Shown piece by piece: positions 16,540 through 25,349 of a stretch of 64,000 nt of DNA. The stretch lies in contig JAFRBX010000015.1 of assembly GCA_017404665.1 (NCBI GenBank), positions 85,956 to 149,955 of the forward strand. Reading direction: 5' to 3'. A program made the translations under genes and the position numbers. The notes under the pieces are model-generated. The model searched no databases, was not told the origin of the DNA, and worked only from the letters and a program-made list of their open reading frames with translations. Numbering within the stretch: position 1 is the first letter of the stretch; every line of letters starts with the position of its first letter. The DNA comes from Ruminococcus sp. Lineage in GTDB: Bacteria; Bacillota; Clostridia; Oscillospirales; Acutalibacteraceae.

Positions 16540-16568
16540 TTGCATTTGCCTTATGAGAATGGTATAAT
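16540..16568 (+). promoter_or_regulatory. Predicted promoter of the zinc-ribbon gene
   Basis: TTGCAT and TATAAT with a 17-base spacer, 32 bases before the GTG start at 16601. Confidence 0.65.
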
Positions 16569-16600
16569 TAACGCAACATCATATCAAAGGAGATGTTCTC

Positions 16601-17107
16601 GTGTCGTATCAAAGAGTCACATGGCATAGTGGTCTGAATTACCGCGCTGTTTGCCCGAACTGCCGCAACTACACGGCATATACCGACTATCAGCTCGGAT
16701 TCCGTCCGTGGTATCCTGACGGCTTTGTCTACTGCGGCGTGTGCAGGCATCCCATCCGTCATCATGAGAATAACGCTGTCAATCCCGACGGAACGCCGTA
16801 CTTTCCTTTTCCGATCCGCACGCCTCCGCCTCCCGGCTATATCGCCTATCCGATAGAATCCCTTCGTTTGTATCCGGAATATCCGAACGCCCAGCCGAAC
16901 GGTGCACAACCCAATGCTGCTCCACCGAATACCGCGCAGCCTAACGCGGCACAACCCAATGCCGTGCAGCAGTCAGGCTTCTCGGAACCTGCCGTCGGGC
17001 AGACGGTGCAGTCCGACAGGCGTTTCTGTCATGTATGCGGGCGTGAGTTTATTCGCGGTCAGGCAAAGTTCTGCGCGGGCTGCGGCGCAAAGCTGGTCGA
17101 GGATTAA
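16601..17107 (+). CDS. Zinc-ribbon protein with Asn/Ala/Gln/Pro repeats
   Basis: 168 residues, GTG start with AAAGGAGA upstream. Two zinc-binding parts flank a flexible linker: an N-terminal CPNC...CGVC pair at about 19-52, and a C-terminal CHVCG...CAGCG ribbon at about 147-164. The linker holds repeated QPNA/QPNT units. No membrane segment. Function unknown; zinc-ribbon plus linker suggests an adaptor or nucleic-acid or protein binder. Confidence 0.75.
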   Translation: MSYQRVTWHSGLNYRAVCPNCRNYTAYTDYQLGFRPWYPDGFVYCGVCRHPIRHHENNAVNPDGTPYFPFPIRTPPPPGYIAYPIESLRLYPEYPNAQPNGAQPNAAPPNTAQPNAAQPNAVQQSGFSEPAVGQTVQSDRRFCHVCGREFIRGQAKFCAGCGAKLVED

Positions 17108-17115
17108 TCATCATC

Positions 17116-17153
17116 AAAAAAGCGTTTCTTCCTGATGAAGAAGCGCTTTTCCT
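17116..17153. terminator. Bidirectional terminator between the zinc-ribbon gene and tetR
   Basis: AAAGCGTTTCTTC and GAAGAAGCGCTTTT pair around a CTGAT loop, with T-rich plus-strand and A-rich minus-strand flanks. Convergent genes end on both sides. Confidence 0.85.
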
Positions 17154-17171
17154 TTTACGTTGATTCAGTGA

Positions 17172-17753
17172 TTATTCTCTTAGACCGCTGAGAAACAGCG
17201 GCATAACAGTTGCGGAATATTCTGTTAAAGAATATTCTCCGCCGTGCAGACACCAATCGTACAGCAACGCCCGCTCGGCGATTGCATACAGCCTGACGAT
17301 CTCTGCAGAAGATTTTTTGCGGGTGATATCGCCGCGCTCCTGACCGAGCAAAACGAGTTTTTTCAGCAAGCGATAGTACATGCGGCTGCGGTCGAGCAGT
17401 TCTTTTTCACCGCGCTTTGAAAGCTGTTGGGCGTACAGGCGGGACAAGAGCTCGATGTCGATGGTGTTTTCGATCATCATGCACAGCTCGCGTGTGAGGT
17501 AAATCATGTTGTCAACTGCGTTCTTACTGTAGTCCAGAGTCTTTTCCAGTTCGGTATACTTTTCGTCAAAGAGGTAGGCGAGAGAACCGATCAGGCTGTC
17601 TTTCGAGTCAAAGTAGTGGTAAAAAGAGCCCTTTGAGGTGCCGGATACGCGCACAATCTCGTCCACCGAGGTGCTGTCGAAGCCCTGTTCGTAAAAGAGC
17701 TGCCACGCCGCGGAGACGATCTTGCTTTTGGTGTTGTTGGAGGATTTTTTCAT
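17172..17753 (-). CDS. TetR/AcrR family transcriptional regulator
   Basis: 193 residues. The N-terminal helix-turn-helix is typical (IVSAAWQLFYEQGFDSTSVDEIVRVSGTSKGSFYHYF, residues about 12-48), followed by an all-helical ligand domain. Start is uncertain: ATG at 17753 places the HTH at the usual distance, but no strong ribosome binding site is seen; in-frame upstream alternatives (TTG at 17801, ATG at 17789) would lie within or close to a candidate operator. Transcribed divergently from alr. Its target may be its own promoter. Confidence 0.88.
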   Translation of the reverse strand: MKKSSNNTKSKIVSAAWQLFYEQGFDSTSVDEIVRVSGTSKGSFYHYFDSKDSLIGSLAYLFDEKYTELEKTLDYSKNAVDNMIYLTRELCMMIENTIDIELLSRLYAQQLSKRGEKELLDRSRMYYRLLKKLVLLGQERGDITRKKSSAEIVRLYAIAERALLYDWCLHGGEYSLTEYSATVMPLFLSGLRE

Positions 17754-17785
17754 GGTATCACAGCTTTCATCAATGTTATCGCATG

Positions 17786-17816
17786 GCATACAAATCGTCA
17801 AAGCAGAATTGTATGC
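17786..17816. promoter_or_regulatory. Candidate TetR operator
   Basis: Perfect 8-bp inverted repeat GCATACAA / TTGTATGC separated by 15 bases, between the predicted tetR transcription start (about 17846) and the chosen start codon. Likely an autoregulatory site. Confidence 0.5.
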
Positions 17817-17852
17817 GCCGCGACAATCTCGATCGATAAATATCTGTACTCT

Positions 17853-17881
17853 ATTCTATACTGCGGTCTATCGAAAGTCAA
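17853..17881 (-). promoter_or_regulatory. Predicted tetR promoter
   Basis: Minus-strand TTGACT (complement of 17876-17881) and TAGAAT (complement of 17853-17858), 17-base spacer. Confidence 0.55.
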
Positions 17882-17909
17882 GTTCGTAAAGTCAAGTTAT
17901 AAAAATATA

Positions 17910-17938
17910 TTGTAAATAGACTAGAATTGTATTATAAT
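17910..17938 (+). promoter_or_regulatory. Predicted alr promoter
   Basis: TTGTAA and TATAAT with a 17-base spacer, back to back with the tetR promoter and about 30 bases before the alr start. Confidence 0.6.
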
Positions 17939-17969
17939 AACTATATATGCTTCTGACGAGGTGAATGAT

Positions 17970-19178
17970 TTGGAAGACAATTTTGTTTTTACCCGCCGCT
18001 TGTGGGCGGAGATCAATATGGACTCGATCCGGCATAACTATGAGGTGATCCGTAAAGCGATAGGCGAGGGCGTTAAGCTCTGCTGTGTCGTCAAGGCGGA
18101 CGGCTACGGTCACGGCGCTGTGGAGATCAGTAAGCTATACCATGAGCTGGGCGTAGATTTTTTGGCAGTATCCAATCTGGATGAAGCACTGGAGCTGCGG
18201 CGCGCCGAAATCACCGAGCCGATTTTGATTTTAGGCTACACGCCCGCGAACCGCTGCCTCGATCTGTACAGACAAAATATTTCACAGGCGGTTTACAGTC
18301 TGGGATACGCGAAGGAGCTTTCACATTGGTGCGAGGAGTTCGATGTTGACGTCAAAGCGCATATCAAGGCGGATACCGGTATGAGCCGCATCGGATTTAT
18401 GTGTCAGGAGTTCCCGCGTGACAATAATTCTATTTCGGAAATTAAAGAAGTCTGCACCCTGCCACACATCATCCCCGAAGGGATCTTTACCCATTTTGCG
18501 GTCGCGGATGACGGCGGGAACGGTGAAGCTTACACGATGAAGCAGTACGAGAATTTTACGCATACTGCGGACGAACTGGAAAAGGCAGGCATCACATTTG
18601 CAATCCGCCACTGCTCTAACTCCGGCGCGATCATGGATTATCCCGCGATGCGGCTGGATATGGTGCGCGCGGGCATCGTTCTGTACGGCTATGCGCCGTC
18701 GGGAGTGATGCGCAATCCGCTCGAGCTCAAGCCCGCTATGCGGCTGAAAACCCTGATCTCGCATGTCAAGACCGTCAAGGCGGGCACTACTGTCAGCTAC
18801 GGGCGCACCTTCACCGCTGAGCGCGACATGCGGATCGCGACGGTGCCGGTCGGCTATGCGGACGGCTACATACGGGCATATGCTAAGGACGGTTATATGT
18901 TCGTATGGGATGAAACCAAGAAGTTCGGCAAAAACTGTCCGATCGTCGGGCGTATCTGCATGGATCAGACCATGCTGGACGTCACCGGCTTCCCCGAAGC
19001 AAAGGTCGGTAACGTGGTGGTCGTTTTCGGCAACGGCAAGGACGGCGAGCCCACCGCTGAGGATGTCGCTCGCTGGGGAAACACCATCAGCTACGAGGTG
19101 CTGTGTGCCGTATCGAAGCGTGTGCCGAGGTTGTACCGCACCAACTGGATCACGGGGAATGTGGTGTATAAACTGTAA
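17970..19178 (+). CDS. alr: Alanine racemase
   Basis: 402 residues. PLP enzyme interconverting L- and D-alanine for peptidoglycan. The PLP lysine is in CVVKADGYGHGAVE near the N-terminus. The C-terminal beta domain carries the catalytic Tyr region GTTVSYGRTF and the RICMDQTMLDVT motif. A TTG at 17970 is chosen because GAGGTG lies seven bases upstream; a GTG at 17961 overlaps that site. Probably transcribed with polA, although an inverted-repeat element lies between them. Confidence 0.95.
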   Translation: MEDNFVFTRRLWAEINMDSIRHNYEVIRKAIGEGVKLCCVVKADGYGHGAVEISKLYHELGVDFLAVSNLDEALELRRAEITEPILILGYTPANRCLDLYRQNISQAVYSLGYAKELSHWCEEFDVDVKAHIKADTGMSRIGFMCQEFPRDNNSISEIKEVCTLPHIIPEGIFTHFAVADDGGNGEAYTMKQYENFTHTADELEKAGITFAIRHCSNSGAIMDYPAMRLDMVRAGIVLYGYAPSGVMRNPLELKPAMRLKTLISHVKTVKAGTTVSYGRTFTAERDMRIATVPVGYADGYIRAYAKDGYMFVWDETKKFGKNCPIVGRICMDQTMLDVTGFPEAKVGNVVVVFGNGKDGEPTAEDVARWGNTISYEVLCAVSKRVPRLYRTNWITGNVVYKL

Positions 19179-19183
19179 ATAAT

Positions 19184-19324
19184 TAGATAACAGAGAATAG
19201 AGAACAGAGAACAGTGATGGGAAACGCTGAAGCGTTTTGGATTTGTAGTACGTTTGTATTTCTCTATAATCGGGTGCGGGTGTCCCGCCATTCACTATTA
19301 TCTGTTATTTGTTAACTGTTATCT
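19184..19324. repeat. GATAACAG-family inverted-repeat element, copy 3
   Basis: Begins five bases after the alr stop with TTAGATAACAGAGAATAG and ends with the inverse (ATTATCTGTTATTTGTTAAC, then TGTTATC). The core has ATCGGGTGCGGGTGTCCCGC, also present in copy 4. It fills nearly the whole alr-polA gap. Confidence 0.8.
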
Positions 19325-19340
19325 GAATCGGAGATTCACA

Positions 19341-21944
19341 ATGAAATTATTAGTAGTAGACGGAAACAGTATACTCAATCGCGCGTTTTACGGCATTAAG
19401 CCGCTGACGACAAAGGACGGTCAGTTCACCAACGCGATCTACGGCTTTCTGACCATGTTTGAGCGCATGAAAGCGGACTTACAGCCCGATGCTGTCGCCA
19501 TCGCTTTTGACCTCAAGACCAAGACCTTCCGCCACAAGGCGTACGATCTTTACAAAGCGAACCGAAAGGGCATGCCTGAAGAGCTGCATATGCAGATGGC
19601 TCCGTTAAAAGAGCTGCTCGGATATCTGGGATACAAGCTTGTGACCTGCGAGGGGTATGAAGCCGACGATATCCTCGGCACACTCTCTAAGGTGTGCTCC
19701 GACACAGGCAATACCTGTGTGATTGCAACAGGAGATCGCGACAGCCTGCAGCTGGTCAATGACAATGTGTCCGTTCGCTTGTGCAAAAACCTCAATGGTA
19801 CCATGCTGTATACACCCGACGTCGTCAAAGAGGAATACGGCGTGGAGCCGAAAAAGCTGATCGAAATCAAGGCGATCCAGGGGGACAGCTCCGACAATAT
19901 ACCGGGCGTTGCAGGTATCGGTCCCAAGGGTGCGACCGAGCTGATTCAAAAGTACGGCGATATCGACTATATTTATGCGCACCTTGATGAGCTCGACATT
20001 AAGCCCGGCATGCGAGCAAAGCTGGAAAAGGATAAGGACAACTGCTACATGAGCCGTATGCTCGGCGAAATCTGTCTGACAGCTCCTGTGGATACCGATC
20101 TTGACAGCTACAAGGTCGGCGAGGGGGATAGAGCTGCCGCAGCAAGGCTGATGGCGCGGCTGGAGCTGTTCTCGCTGATCAAAAAGTTTGGCTTGGAGCT
20201 ATCTGAGGACAAGGTTGTTGAGCAGGATGTAAAGCGGACGTTTCGAATCGCGGATGCCGATGCGGAAACGGTCGACAAAATTCTTTCAGAGAATAAAGAT
20301 TTATATATTCAAATTTCTTTTAGCAAACCTCAGTCACCTGCGGTGACAGCTCCCTTAGGAGAGGGAGCCTCTTTAAGCGTTCCTGAGACCGCATATATTT
20401 CTACGGAAGAAATATTATACCAAATTAATTCTTCAGAAGAAATAAACAGAGTGTTAAAGAGCGGCAAGAAGCTCTATACCGATAACAGCAAGCCGATCTT
20501 TGCCTACTGTGACCGCGAGGGGATAGAGGTCGATATCACCTTTGATACCTCGCTGGCGGCTTATCTGCTCAGCCCGTCGTCGTCGAGTTATGAGCTCGAA
20601 AGGCTGTGCGCCGCGTACAGTATCCCTGTCGCCGCGGCGGAGGATGGGGCAGACGGGCTGGGCTTTATCCACGCCCTGCTCGCCCTGTGCAGACGGCTTG
20701 CGGATGATATCCATGATATCGGCAATGATAAGCTGTTATACGAGATCGAGATTCCGCTCGCGAGAGTGCTCGCCCGCATGGAAAATCTCGGCTTCGAGGT
20801 GGACGTCGACGCGATCCGCAGCTACGGCGAGCAGCTCGGCAAAGAGGCCGAGGAATTACAGCAGTCGATTTATGAGGACGTCGGCTACGAGTTCAATATC
20901 AATTCGCCCAAGCAGCTCGCAAAAGCGCTGTTTGAGGAATTGAACCTGCCGACCCGAAAAAAGACCAAGAGCGGCTACTCGACCAACGCCGAGGTGCTGG
21001 AAAGCCTTTTGCCGCTGCATCCGGTGATCGCGAAGATCCTCGAATACCGCACGGTGGCAAAGCTCAAATCCACCTACTGCGACTCACTGATCGACAAGGT
21101 CGCTTCCGACGGACGTATCCACTCGTCCTTCAACCAGACCGAGACCCGTACCGGACGCATCAGCTCCACGGAGCCGAATCTGCAGAATATCCCTGTACGT
21201 ACCGAGCGCGGCCGCGAGTTCCGACGCTTCTTCAAGGCGAAGGACGGCTGTGTTTTGGTTGATGCCGATTATTCACAGATCGAGCTGCGCGTGCTCGCTC
21301 ATATGGCGGGCGACAAAACCATGCTCAAGGCGTTTACCGACGGCGTTGACATCCATACCGTGACGGCGTCCGAGGTGTTCGGCGTGCCGATCGGTATGGT
21401 CACGCCGCTGATGCGTTCACGCGCGAAGGCGGTCAACTTCGGTATTGTCTACGGCATCGGCGCATTTTCGCTCTCGAAGGATATCGGCGTTACCGTGCGC
21501 GAGGCGCAGAAATATATCGATAATTATCTGGCGCGGTTTTCCGCGATCGACAGCTATATGAACGAGACCATCGCAAAAGCGAAAAACGACGGCTTTGTCA
21601 GCACGATGCTCGGCAGACGACGCTATCTGCCGGAGCTGTCCGCGTCCAACTTCAACACCCGCTCCTTTGGCGAACGTGTTGCCCGAAACGCGCCCATTCA
21701 GGGTACCGCTGCCGATATCATCAAGATCGCGATGGTACGTGTGGATGAAAGGCTGCATAAAGAGGGTCTGGAAGCACGGCTGATCTTACAGGTGCACGAC
21801 GAGCTGATTGTCGAAGCGCCCGCGCTTGAGAGCATGCAGGTCGCGATGATCCTGCAGGAAGAGATGGAGAACGCCGTACAGCTGACCGTACCCCTCACCG
21901 CAGATGCATCGATGGGAGAAACATGGTATGAGGCGAAAGGCTGA
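19341..21944 (+). CDS. polA: DNA polymerase I
   Basis: 867 residues. Starts with the 5'-3' nuclease domain (residues 1-290; LLVVDGNSILNRAFYGI, EADDILGTL, GDSSDNIPGVAGIGPKGA). A degenerate 3'-5' exonuclease-like region (about 370-500) lacks the catalytic acidic motifs, as in many Firmicutes. The polymerase domain (510-867) has motif A DADYSQIELR, motif B RAKAVNFGIVYG and motif C LQVHDELIVE. GGAG lies seven bases before the ATG. The linker at about residues 329-346 is encoded by a palindromic repeat inserted in frame. Confidence 0.97.
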   Translation: MKLLVVDGNSILNRAFYGIKPLTTKDGQFTNAIYGFLTMFERMKADLQPDAVAIAFDLKTKTFRHKAYDLYKANRKGMPEELHMQMAPLKELLGYLGYKLVTCEGYEADDILGTLSKVCSDTGNTCVIATGDRDSLQLVNDNVSVRLCKNLNGTMLYTPDVVKEEYGVEPKKLIEIKAIQGDSSDNIPGVAGIGPKGATELIQKYGDIDYIYAHLDELDIKPGMRAKLEKDKDNCYMSRMLGEICLTAPVDTDLDSYKVGEGDRAAAARLMARLELFSLIKKFGLELSEDKVVEQDVKRTFRIADADAETVDKILSENKDLYIQISFSKPQSPAVTAPLGEGASLSVPETAYISTEEILYQINSSEEINRVLKSGKKLYTDNSKPIFAYCDREGIEVDITFDTSLAAYLLSPSSSSYELERLCAAYSIPVAAAEDGADGLGFIHALLALCRRLADDIHDIGNDKLLYEIEIPLARVLARMENLGFEVDVDAIRSYGEQLGKEAEELQQSIYEDVGYEFNINSPKQLAKALFEELNLPTRKKTKSGYSTNAEVLESLLPLHPVIAKILEYRTVAKLKSTYCDSLIDKVASDGRIHSSFNQTETRTGRISSTEPNLQNIPVRTERGREFRRFFKAKDGCVLVDADYSQIELRVLAHMAGDKTMLKAFTDGVDIHTVTASEVFGVPIGMVTPLMRSRAKAVNFGIVYGIGAFSLSKDIGVTVREAQKYIDNYLARFSAIDSYMNETIAKAKNDGFVSTMLGRRRYLPELSASNFNTRSFGERVARNAPIQGTAADIIKIAMVRVDERLHKEGLEARLILQVHDELIVEAPALESMQVAMILQEEMENAVQLTVPLTADASMGETWYEAKG
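20326..20380 (+). repeat. Palindromic repeat inserted in frame in polA
   Basis: Two adjacent palindromes, TCACCTGCGGTGA and GGCTCCCTCTCC-type (GCTCCCTTAGGAGAGGGAGC), of the kind found between genes in many gut Clostridia. Here they encode KPQSPAVTAPLGEGASLS in the linker after the 5' nuclease domain without breaking the frame. Confidence 0.65.
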
Positions 21945-21969
21945 CAATGGTGTACGCTGTAGTATGCAA

Positions 21970-21999
21970 CAGCCTTCCCCTTGAGGGGAAGGCTTTATT
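21970..21999 (+). terminator. Terminator or attenuator after polA
   Basis: The perfect stem AGCCTTCCCC / GGGGAAGGCT with a TTGA loop, followed by TTTATT. It lies between polA and the phosphatase gene; weak T-run, so partial readthrough is likely. Confidence 0.7.
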
Positions 22000-22022
22000 C
22001 CACTGAAACGGGGTTATTCAGA

Positions 22023-22478
22023 ATGAAAAAGATACTGTTTGTCTGCACCGGCAACACCTGCCGCAGTCCGATGGCAGAGGTTATTTTTAATTCTATTGCA
22101 GAAGAAAAAGGTTTGGAATGGCGTGCCGAAAGCGCCGGCGTTGCTGCGGTGGGCGCCCGTCCCGCGTCGCCGAACGCAGTACAGGCGGTCGCGGAGATCG
22201 GTCTTGATCTGACGATGCACGCCACCCGTTTTTTACCGGCGATCGACCTGAATCAGTATTCACTGTTTGTCGGTCTGACCGAGGAACACGCCGAGATATT
22301 AAAATCCATCGGCATCCCAGCCGATCTTGTGCGTGTGCTGTATCGTGCGCCGAACGTGGACGATCCCTACGATCTGCGGATGGATATCGTCGATCCCTAC
22401 GGCGGCGATCTGAAAGCCTACCGCAAATGCCGCGATGATATCGTCGGCGCGGTCAAGGTGCTGATGACTTCTTTATGA
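22023..22478 (+). CDS. Low-molecular-weight protein tyrosine/arginine phosphatase (YwlE-like)
   Basis: 151 residues. The phosphatase P-loop CTGNTCRSPMAE is at residues 8-19 (CX5R, with Thr after the Cys and before the Gly as in arginine phosphatases), and the general acid DPY motif is near the C-terminus (VDDPYDLRMDIVDPYGG). Likely dephosphorylates protein tyrosine or arginine; Thr in the loop favours arginine but this is inference. Start ATG at 22023 gives the standard N-terminus MKKILFVCTGN. Overlaps rimI by four bases. Confidence 0.88.
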   Translation: MKKILFVCTGNTCRSPMAEVIFNSIAEEKGLEWRAESAGVAAVGARPASPNAVQAVAEIGLDLTMHATRFLPAIDLNQYSLFVGLTEEHAEILKSIGIPADLVRVLYRAPNVDDPYDLRMDIVDPYGGDLKAYRKCRDDIVGAVKVLMTSL

Positions 22479-22903
22479 GACTGACAAAAATGCTGTCGGA
22501 GCATATCGATGGTGTGAAAGTGTTGCTTGATATCTGCTTTGGTGAATGCGCTTGGTCGCCCGATACGATCCGCACACAGTTGGATAAGCCTGATTCTCAA
22601 TCAATCGTTGCATTGGACGAAGGGATGGTCGTCGGCTATCTGGCTTTTGAGCAGATTTTGGACGAAGGCAGTATTATCGAGGTCGCCGTTCATCCCGATC
22701 ACCGCAGACGAGGGATCGCAAGGGAGCTGATACAGGCGGTCACAAATGATAATTCCCTGAAAGAAATATTTTTAGAAGTCAGAGATAGCAACGCGCCTGC
22801 GATCACGCTGTATGAAAGTCTCGGATTTGCAAGAATAGCCGTTCGCAAGGGGTATTATAAACATCCCAAAGAGGATGCGCTGATATATCGGCTGATGCTG
22901 TAG
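22475..22903 (+). CDS. rimI: Ribosomal protein S18 alanine N-acetyltransferase RimI
   Basis: 142-residue GNAT acetyltransferase. The acetyl-CoA loop is VAVHPDHRRRGIARELI (R/Q-x-x-G-x-G/A), with EVRDSNAPAITLYESLGFARIAVRKGYY typical of RimI. It acetylates the N-terminus of ribosomal protein S18. ATGA overlap with the phosphatase gene; no separate ribosome binding site, so translation is coupled. Placement directly before tsaD is the usual Firmicute order. Confidence 0.9.
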   Translation: MRLTKMLSEHIDGVKVLLDICFGECAWSPDTIRTQLDKPDSQSIVALDEGMVVGYLAFEQILDEGSIIEVAVHPDHRRRGIARELIQAVTNDNSLKEIFLEVRDSNAPAITLYESLGFARIAVRKGYYKHPKEDALIYRLML

Positions 22904-22920
22904 AAAAAGTGAGATAAAAT

Positions 22921-23934
22921 ATGAAAATCTTAGCAATTGAAAGCAGCTGTGACGAGACCGCCGCGGCTGTGGTGGAGGATGGCAGGACCGTTCTGTCTAA
23001 TATCGTCGCGTCGCAGATAGAAGAACACAAGCTCTACGGCGGCGTGGTGCCCGAGATCGCGTCCCGCCGGCATGCGGAGGCGATCGTCGGCGTCGTGGAT
23101 GAAGCGATCAAAACAGCCGACTGTACGCTTGACGATATCGACGCTATCGCCGTGACACATGCGCCGGGTTTGATCGGTGCGCTGCTGGTGGGCGTGAATT
23201 TCGCAAAGGGTCTGGCGTTGGCGACCGGGAAGCCGCTGATCCCGACGCATCATCTGCGTTCACATATCGCGTCGAATTATATTTCACATAGAGAATTAAA
23301 ACCGCCCTTTTTATGCTTGGTTGTCTCGGGCGGTCACAGCCATATTGTCGAGGTGCTTGACTACACCGATATGCGTGTCATCGGACGCACCCGCGATGAC
23401 GCGGCGGGCGAGGCGTTCGATAAAGCCGCACGCGCGATGGGGATACCCTATCCGGGCGGTGTGGAGCTGGATAAGATCGCCGAGGACGGCGACGACAGCG
23501 CCTTCCCTATGCCGCATCCGCATGTGGACGGTGCGCCCTATGATTTTTCGTTCTCGGGACTCAAGACCGCCGTCATTAACCTGATCCATAATAAGCAGCA
23601 AAAGGGTGAGGAGATTCCTGTCGCGGACGTCTGCGCTTCTTACCGCAAAGCCGTGGTCGGCTGTCTGACGGACAACTTTCTGCGAGCTGCCGATGACCTC
23701 GGTTACAAAACGCTGGTAATCGCGGGCGGCGTGTCCGCGAATTCGCTCCTGCGCAGGGAGCTCAGTCGTCTTTGCAAAGGCAAATATGATTTGTATATGC
23801 CCGAAAAATCTCTCTGCGGCGACAACGGCGCGATGGTCGGAGCGCAGGGGTACTACGAGTATCTGGCGGGTAATATCGCGCAGAGCGATCTCAACGCGAT
23901 CGCGACACTGCCGATCGATGAAAGGGGCTTTTGA
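22921..23934 (+). CDS. tsaD: tRNA N6-adenosine threonylcarbamoyltransferase TsaD
   Basis: 337 residues of the Kae1/TsaD ASKHA family; transfers threonylcarbamoyl to A37 of ANN-decoding tRNAs. Opens with MKILAIESSCDETAAAV; metal-binding histidines lie in VVPEIASRRHAE and THHLRSHIASNY; the C-terminal nucleotide site is in VIAGGVSANSLLR and the ligand Asp in CGDNGAMV. Complete length. The stop overlaps the next start by one base. Confidence 0.97.
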   Translation: MKILAIESSCDETAAAVVEDGRTVLSNIVASQIEEHKLYGGVVPEIASRRHAEAIVGVVDEAIKTADCTLDDIDAIAVTHAPGLIGALLVGVNFAKGLALATGKPLIPTHHLRSHIASNYISHRELKPPFLCLVVSGGHSHIVEVLDYTDMRVIGRTRDDAAGEAFDKAARAMGIPYPGGVELDKIAEDGDDSAFPMPHPHVDGAPYDFSFSGLKTAVINLIHNKQQKGEEIPVADVCASYRKAVVGCLTDNFLRAADDLGYKTLVIAGGVSANSLLRRELSRLCKGKYDLYMPEKSLCGDNGAMVGAQGYYEYLAGNIAQSDLNAIATLPIDERGF

Positions 23935-25349
23935 TGAAAAAGATCGTTTGCATATTGTCAGCGGTTTTATTGGCAGTATCTCTTTGCTCTTGTAACCAAC
24001 TCTTCAGCTTTCTGGTTGAAGAAGAACCGATACCGACCGAACCGGAAGCAAAGTATACCGATATGCCGCTGACCGGCAAGGATATCGACGTCGGATATCA
24101 CGACGACGAGGAGGGTTACCATATTGTCAATCGCATCGACTTTTTCTATGTGTCCGGTTACGAAGCAAAGCGCACGACCCATTCTTACGACGCGCTGCCG
24201 TCGGATGAACAGCGCGAGCTGTATGACCGCATCCTCGACGGGGTCTATTGCTTCTCGGATAAAGAGGGCAGCTTTGACGGCGAGTACGCGATGCGTCCCT
24301 TGATGCTCGGCTCAGAGAGATTCTCGGATAAGCTGATAGAGGAGACGTTGGTAGCGGTACTCGATGATCATCCTGAGATCTTTTGGATGGCGACAGATTT
24401 TAATACGTATTATATCAATCAGGATGCTTATACCGTGACCTTCAGCTCATATTATACCGCTGCCGAGGTTGTCAGAATGATGAAGAAGCTCGATTACGCC
24501 TTCAAAAGCTTTTTCGGTCAGCTCCCGCAGGGCTTGAGCGAATATGAGCGCGAGGAGTATGTTTACAGGTATATCATCAACAATTGTACATATGATGAGG
24601 AAGTGGACAGCTCCGATGATTACGGCGATAATCACCCGTCTATCTATAATCTTTACGGTGTGATGATCGATCAGAAAGCGGTCTGCGAGGGTTATTCCCG
24701 GGCGTTTGACTATCTGTGTTCCGAGATCGGCGTCGACGCCGTGTGTATCTGCGGTCTTGCCTCTGATGACGGAGATGGAGACAGCGATGATGCAAGTGAT
24801 TTGCATATGTGGAACGCCGTTCAGTTCGATAACGATTGGTATTGGTGTGATTGTACATGGGACGATTGGTATGAGGATGAAGACCTCGGCGACGTGTTCT
24901 ATTATCTCAATATTCCCGATGATATCCTGCTCGCCGACCATACCGTGGATAAAACTTATCGTGAAATCAACTATTACAAGTATCTGGAGCTGGAAAGCTA
25001 TATCAACACTTTTGTCCCGGCGTCTTGTACCGCGACGGAATACTGCTACTATCTGCGTGAGGGCGTCGTCCTGACCGCTCCCGACGTAGACAAGCTGTGC
25101 GACGGCTTTGTCACGGCGGCTGAGAAGGACCGCAAATCCCTTCTGGTTGTGGTGGATAATGATGATTATACCCTTGATGCCTTTGGGGACGCGCTGTTTG
25201 ACGGTTATCAGCCTTATTACGAGGCGCTGGAGCTGGCGAACGAAAGGCTGAGCGATGTGCGTCTCTATGATGACGCCGACACACCGTACTATTTCGATGA
25301 TGACCGAAATCTGTTGATTTTTGAAATGTTCTATGAATACTATGAATAA
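23934..25349 (+). CDS. Lipoprotein with transglutaminase-like domain
   Basis: 471 residues. N-terminal lipoprotein signal (MKKIVCILSAVLLAVSLCSC, lipidated Cys at about 20). The papain-like transglutaminase core is at about 190-310: AVCEGYSRAFDYLCSEIGVDAVCICG holds the Cys, LHMWNAV the His and WCDCTWDD the Asp. The region before it (SYDALPSDEQRELYDRIL) recurs in the next gene. AAGGGG precedes the ATG, which overlaps tsaD by one base. Substrate unknown; surface peptidase or protein cross-linking roles are possible. Confidence 0.85.
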   Translation: MKKIVCILSAVLLAVSLCSCNQLFSFLVEEEPIPTEPEAKYTDMPLTGKDIDVGYHDDEEGYHIVNRIDFFYVSGYEAKRTTHSYDALPSDEQRELYDRILDGVYCFSDKEGSFDGEYAMRPLMLGSERFSDKLIEETLVAVLDDHPEIFWMATDFNTYYINQDAYTVTFSSYYTAAEVVRMMKKLDYAFKSFFGQLPQGLSEYEREEYVYRYIINNCTYDEEVDSSDDYGDNHPSIYNLYGVMIDQKAVCEGYSRAFDYLCSEIGVDAVCICGLASDDGDGDSDDASDLHMWNAVQFDNDWYWCDCTWDDWYEDEDLGDVFYYLNIPDDILLADHTVDKTYREINYYKYLELESYINTFVPASCTATEYCYYLREGVVLTAPDVDKLCDGFVTAAEKDRKSLLVVVDNDDYTLDAFGDALFDGYQPYYEALELANERLSDVRLYDDADTPYYFDDDRNLLIFEMFYEYYE

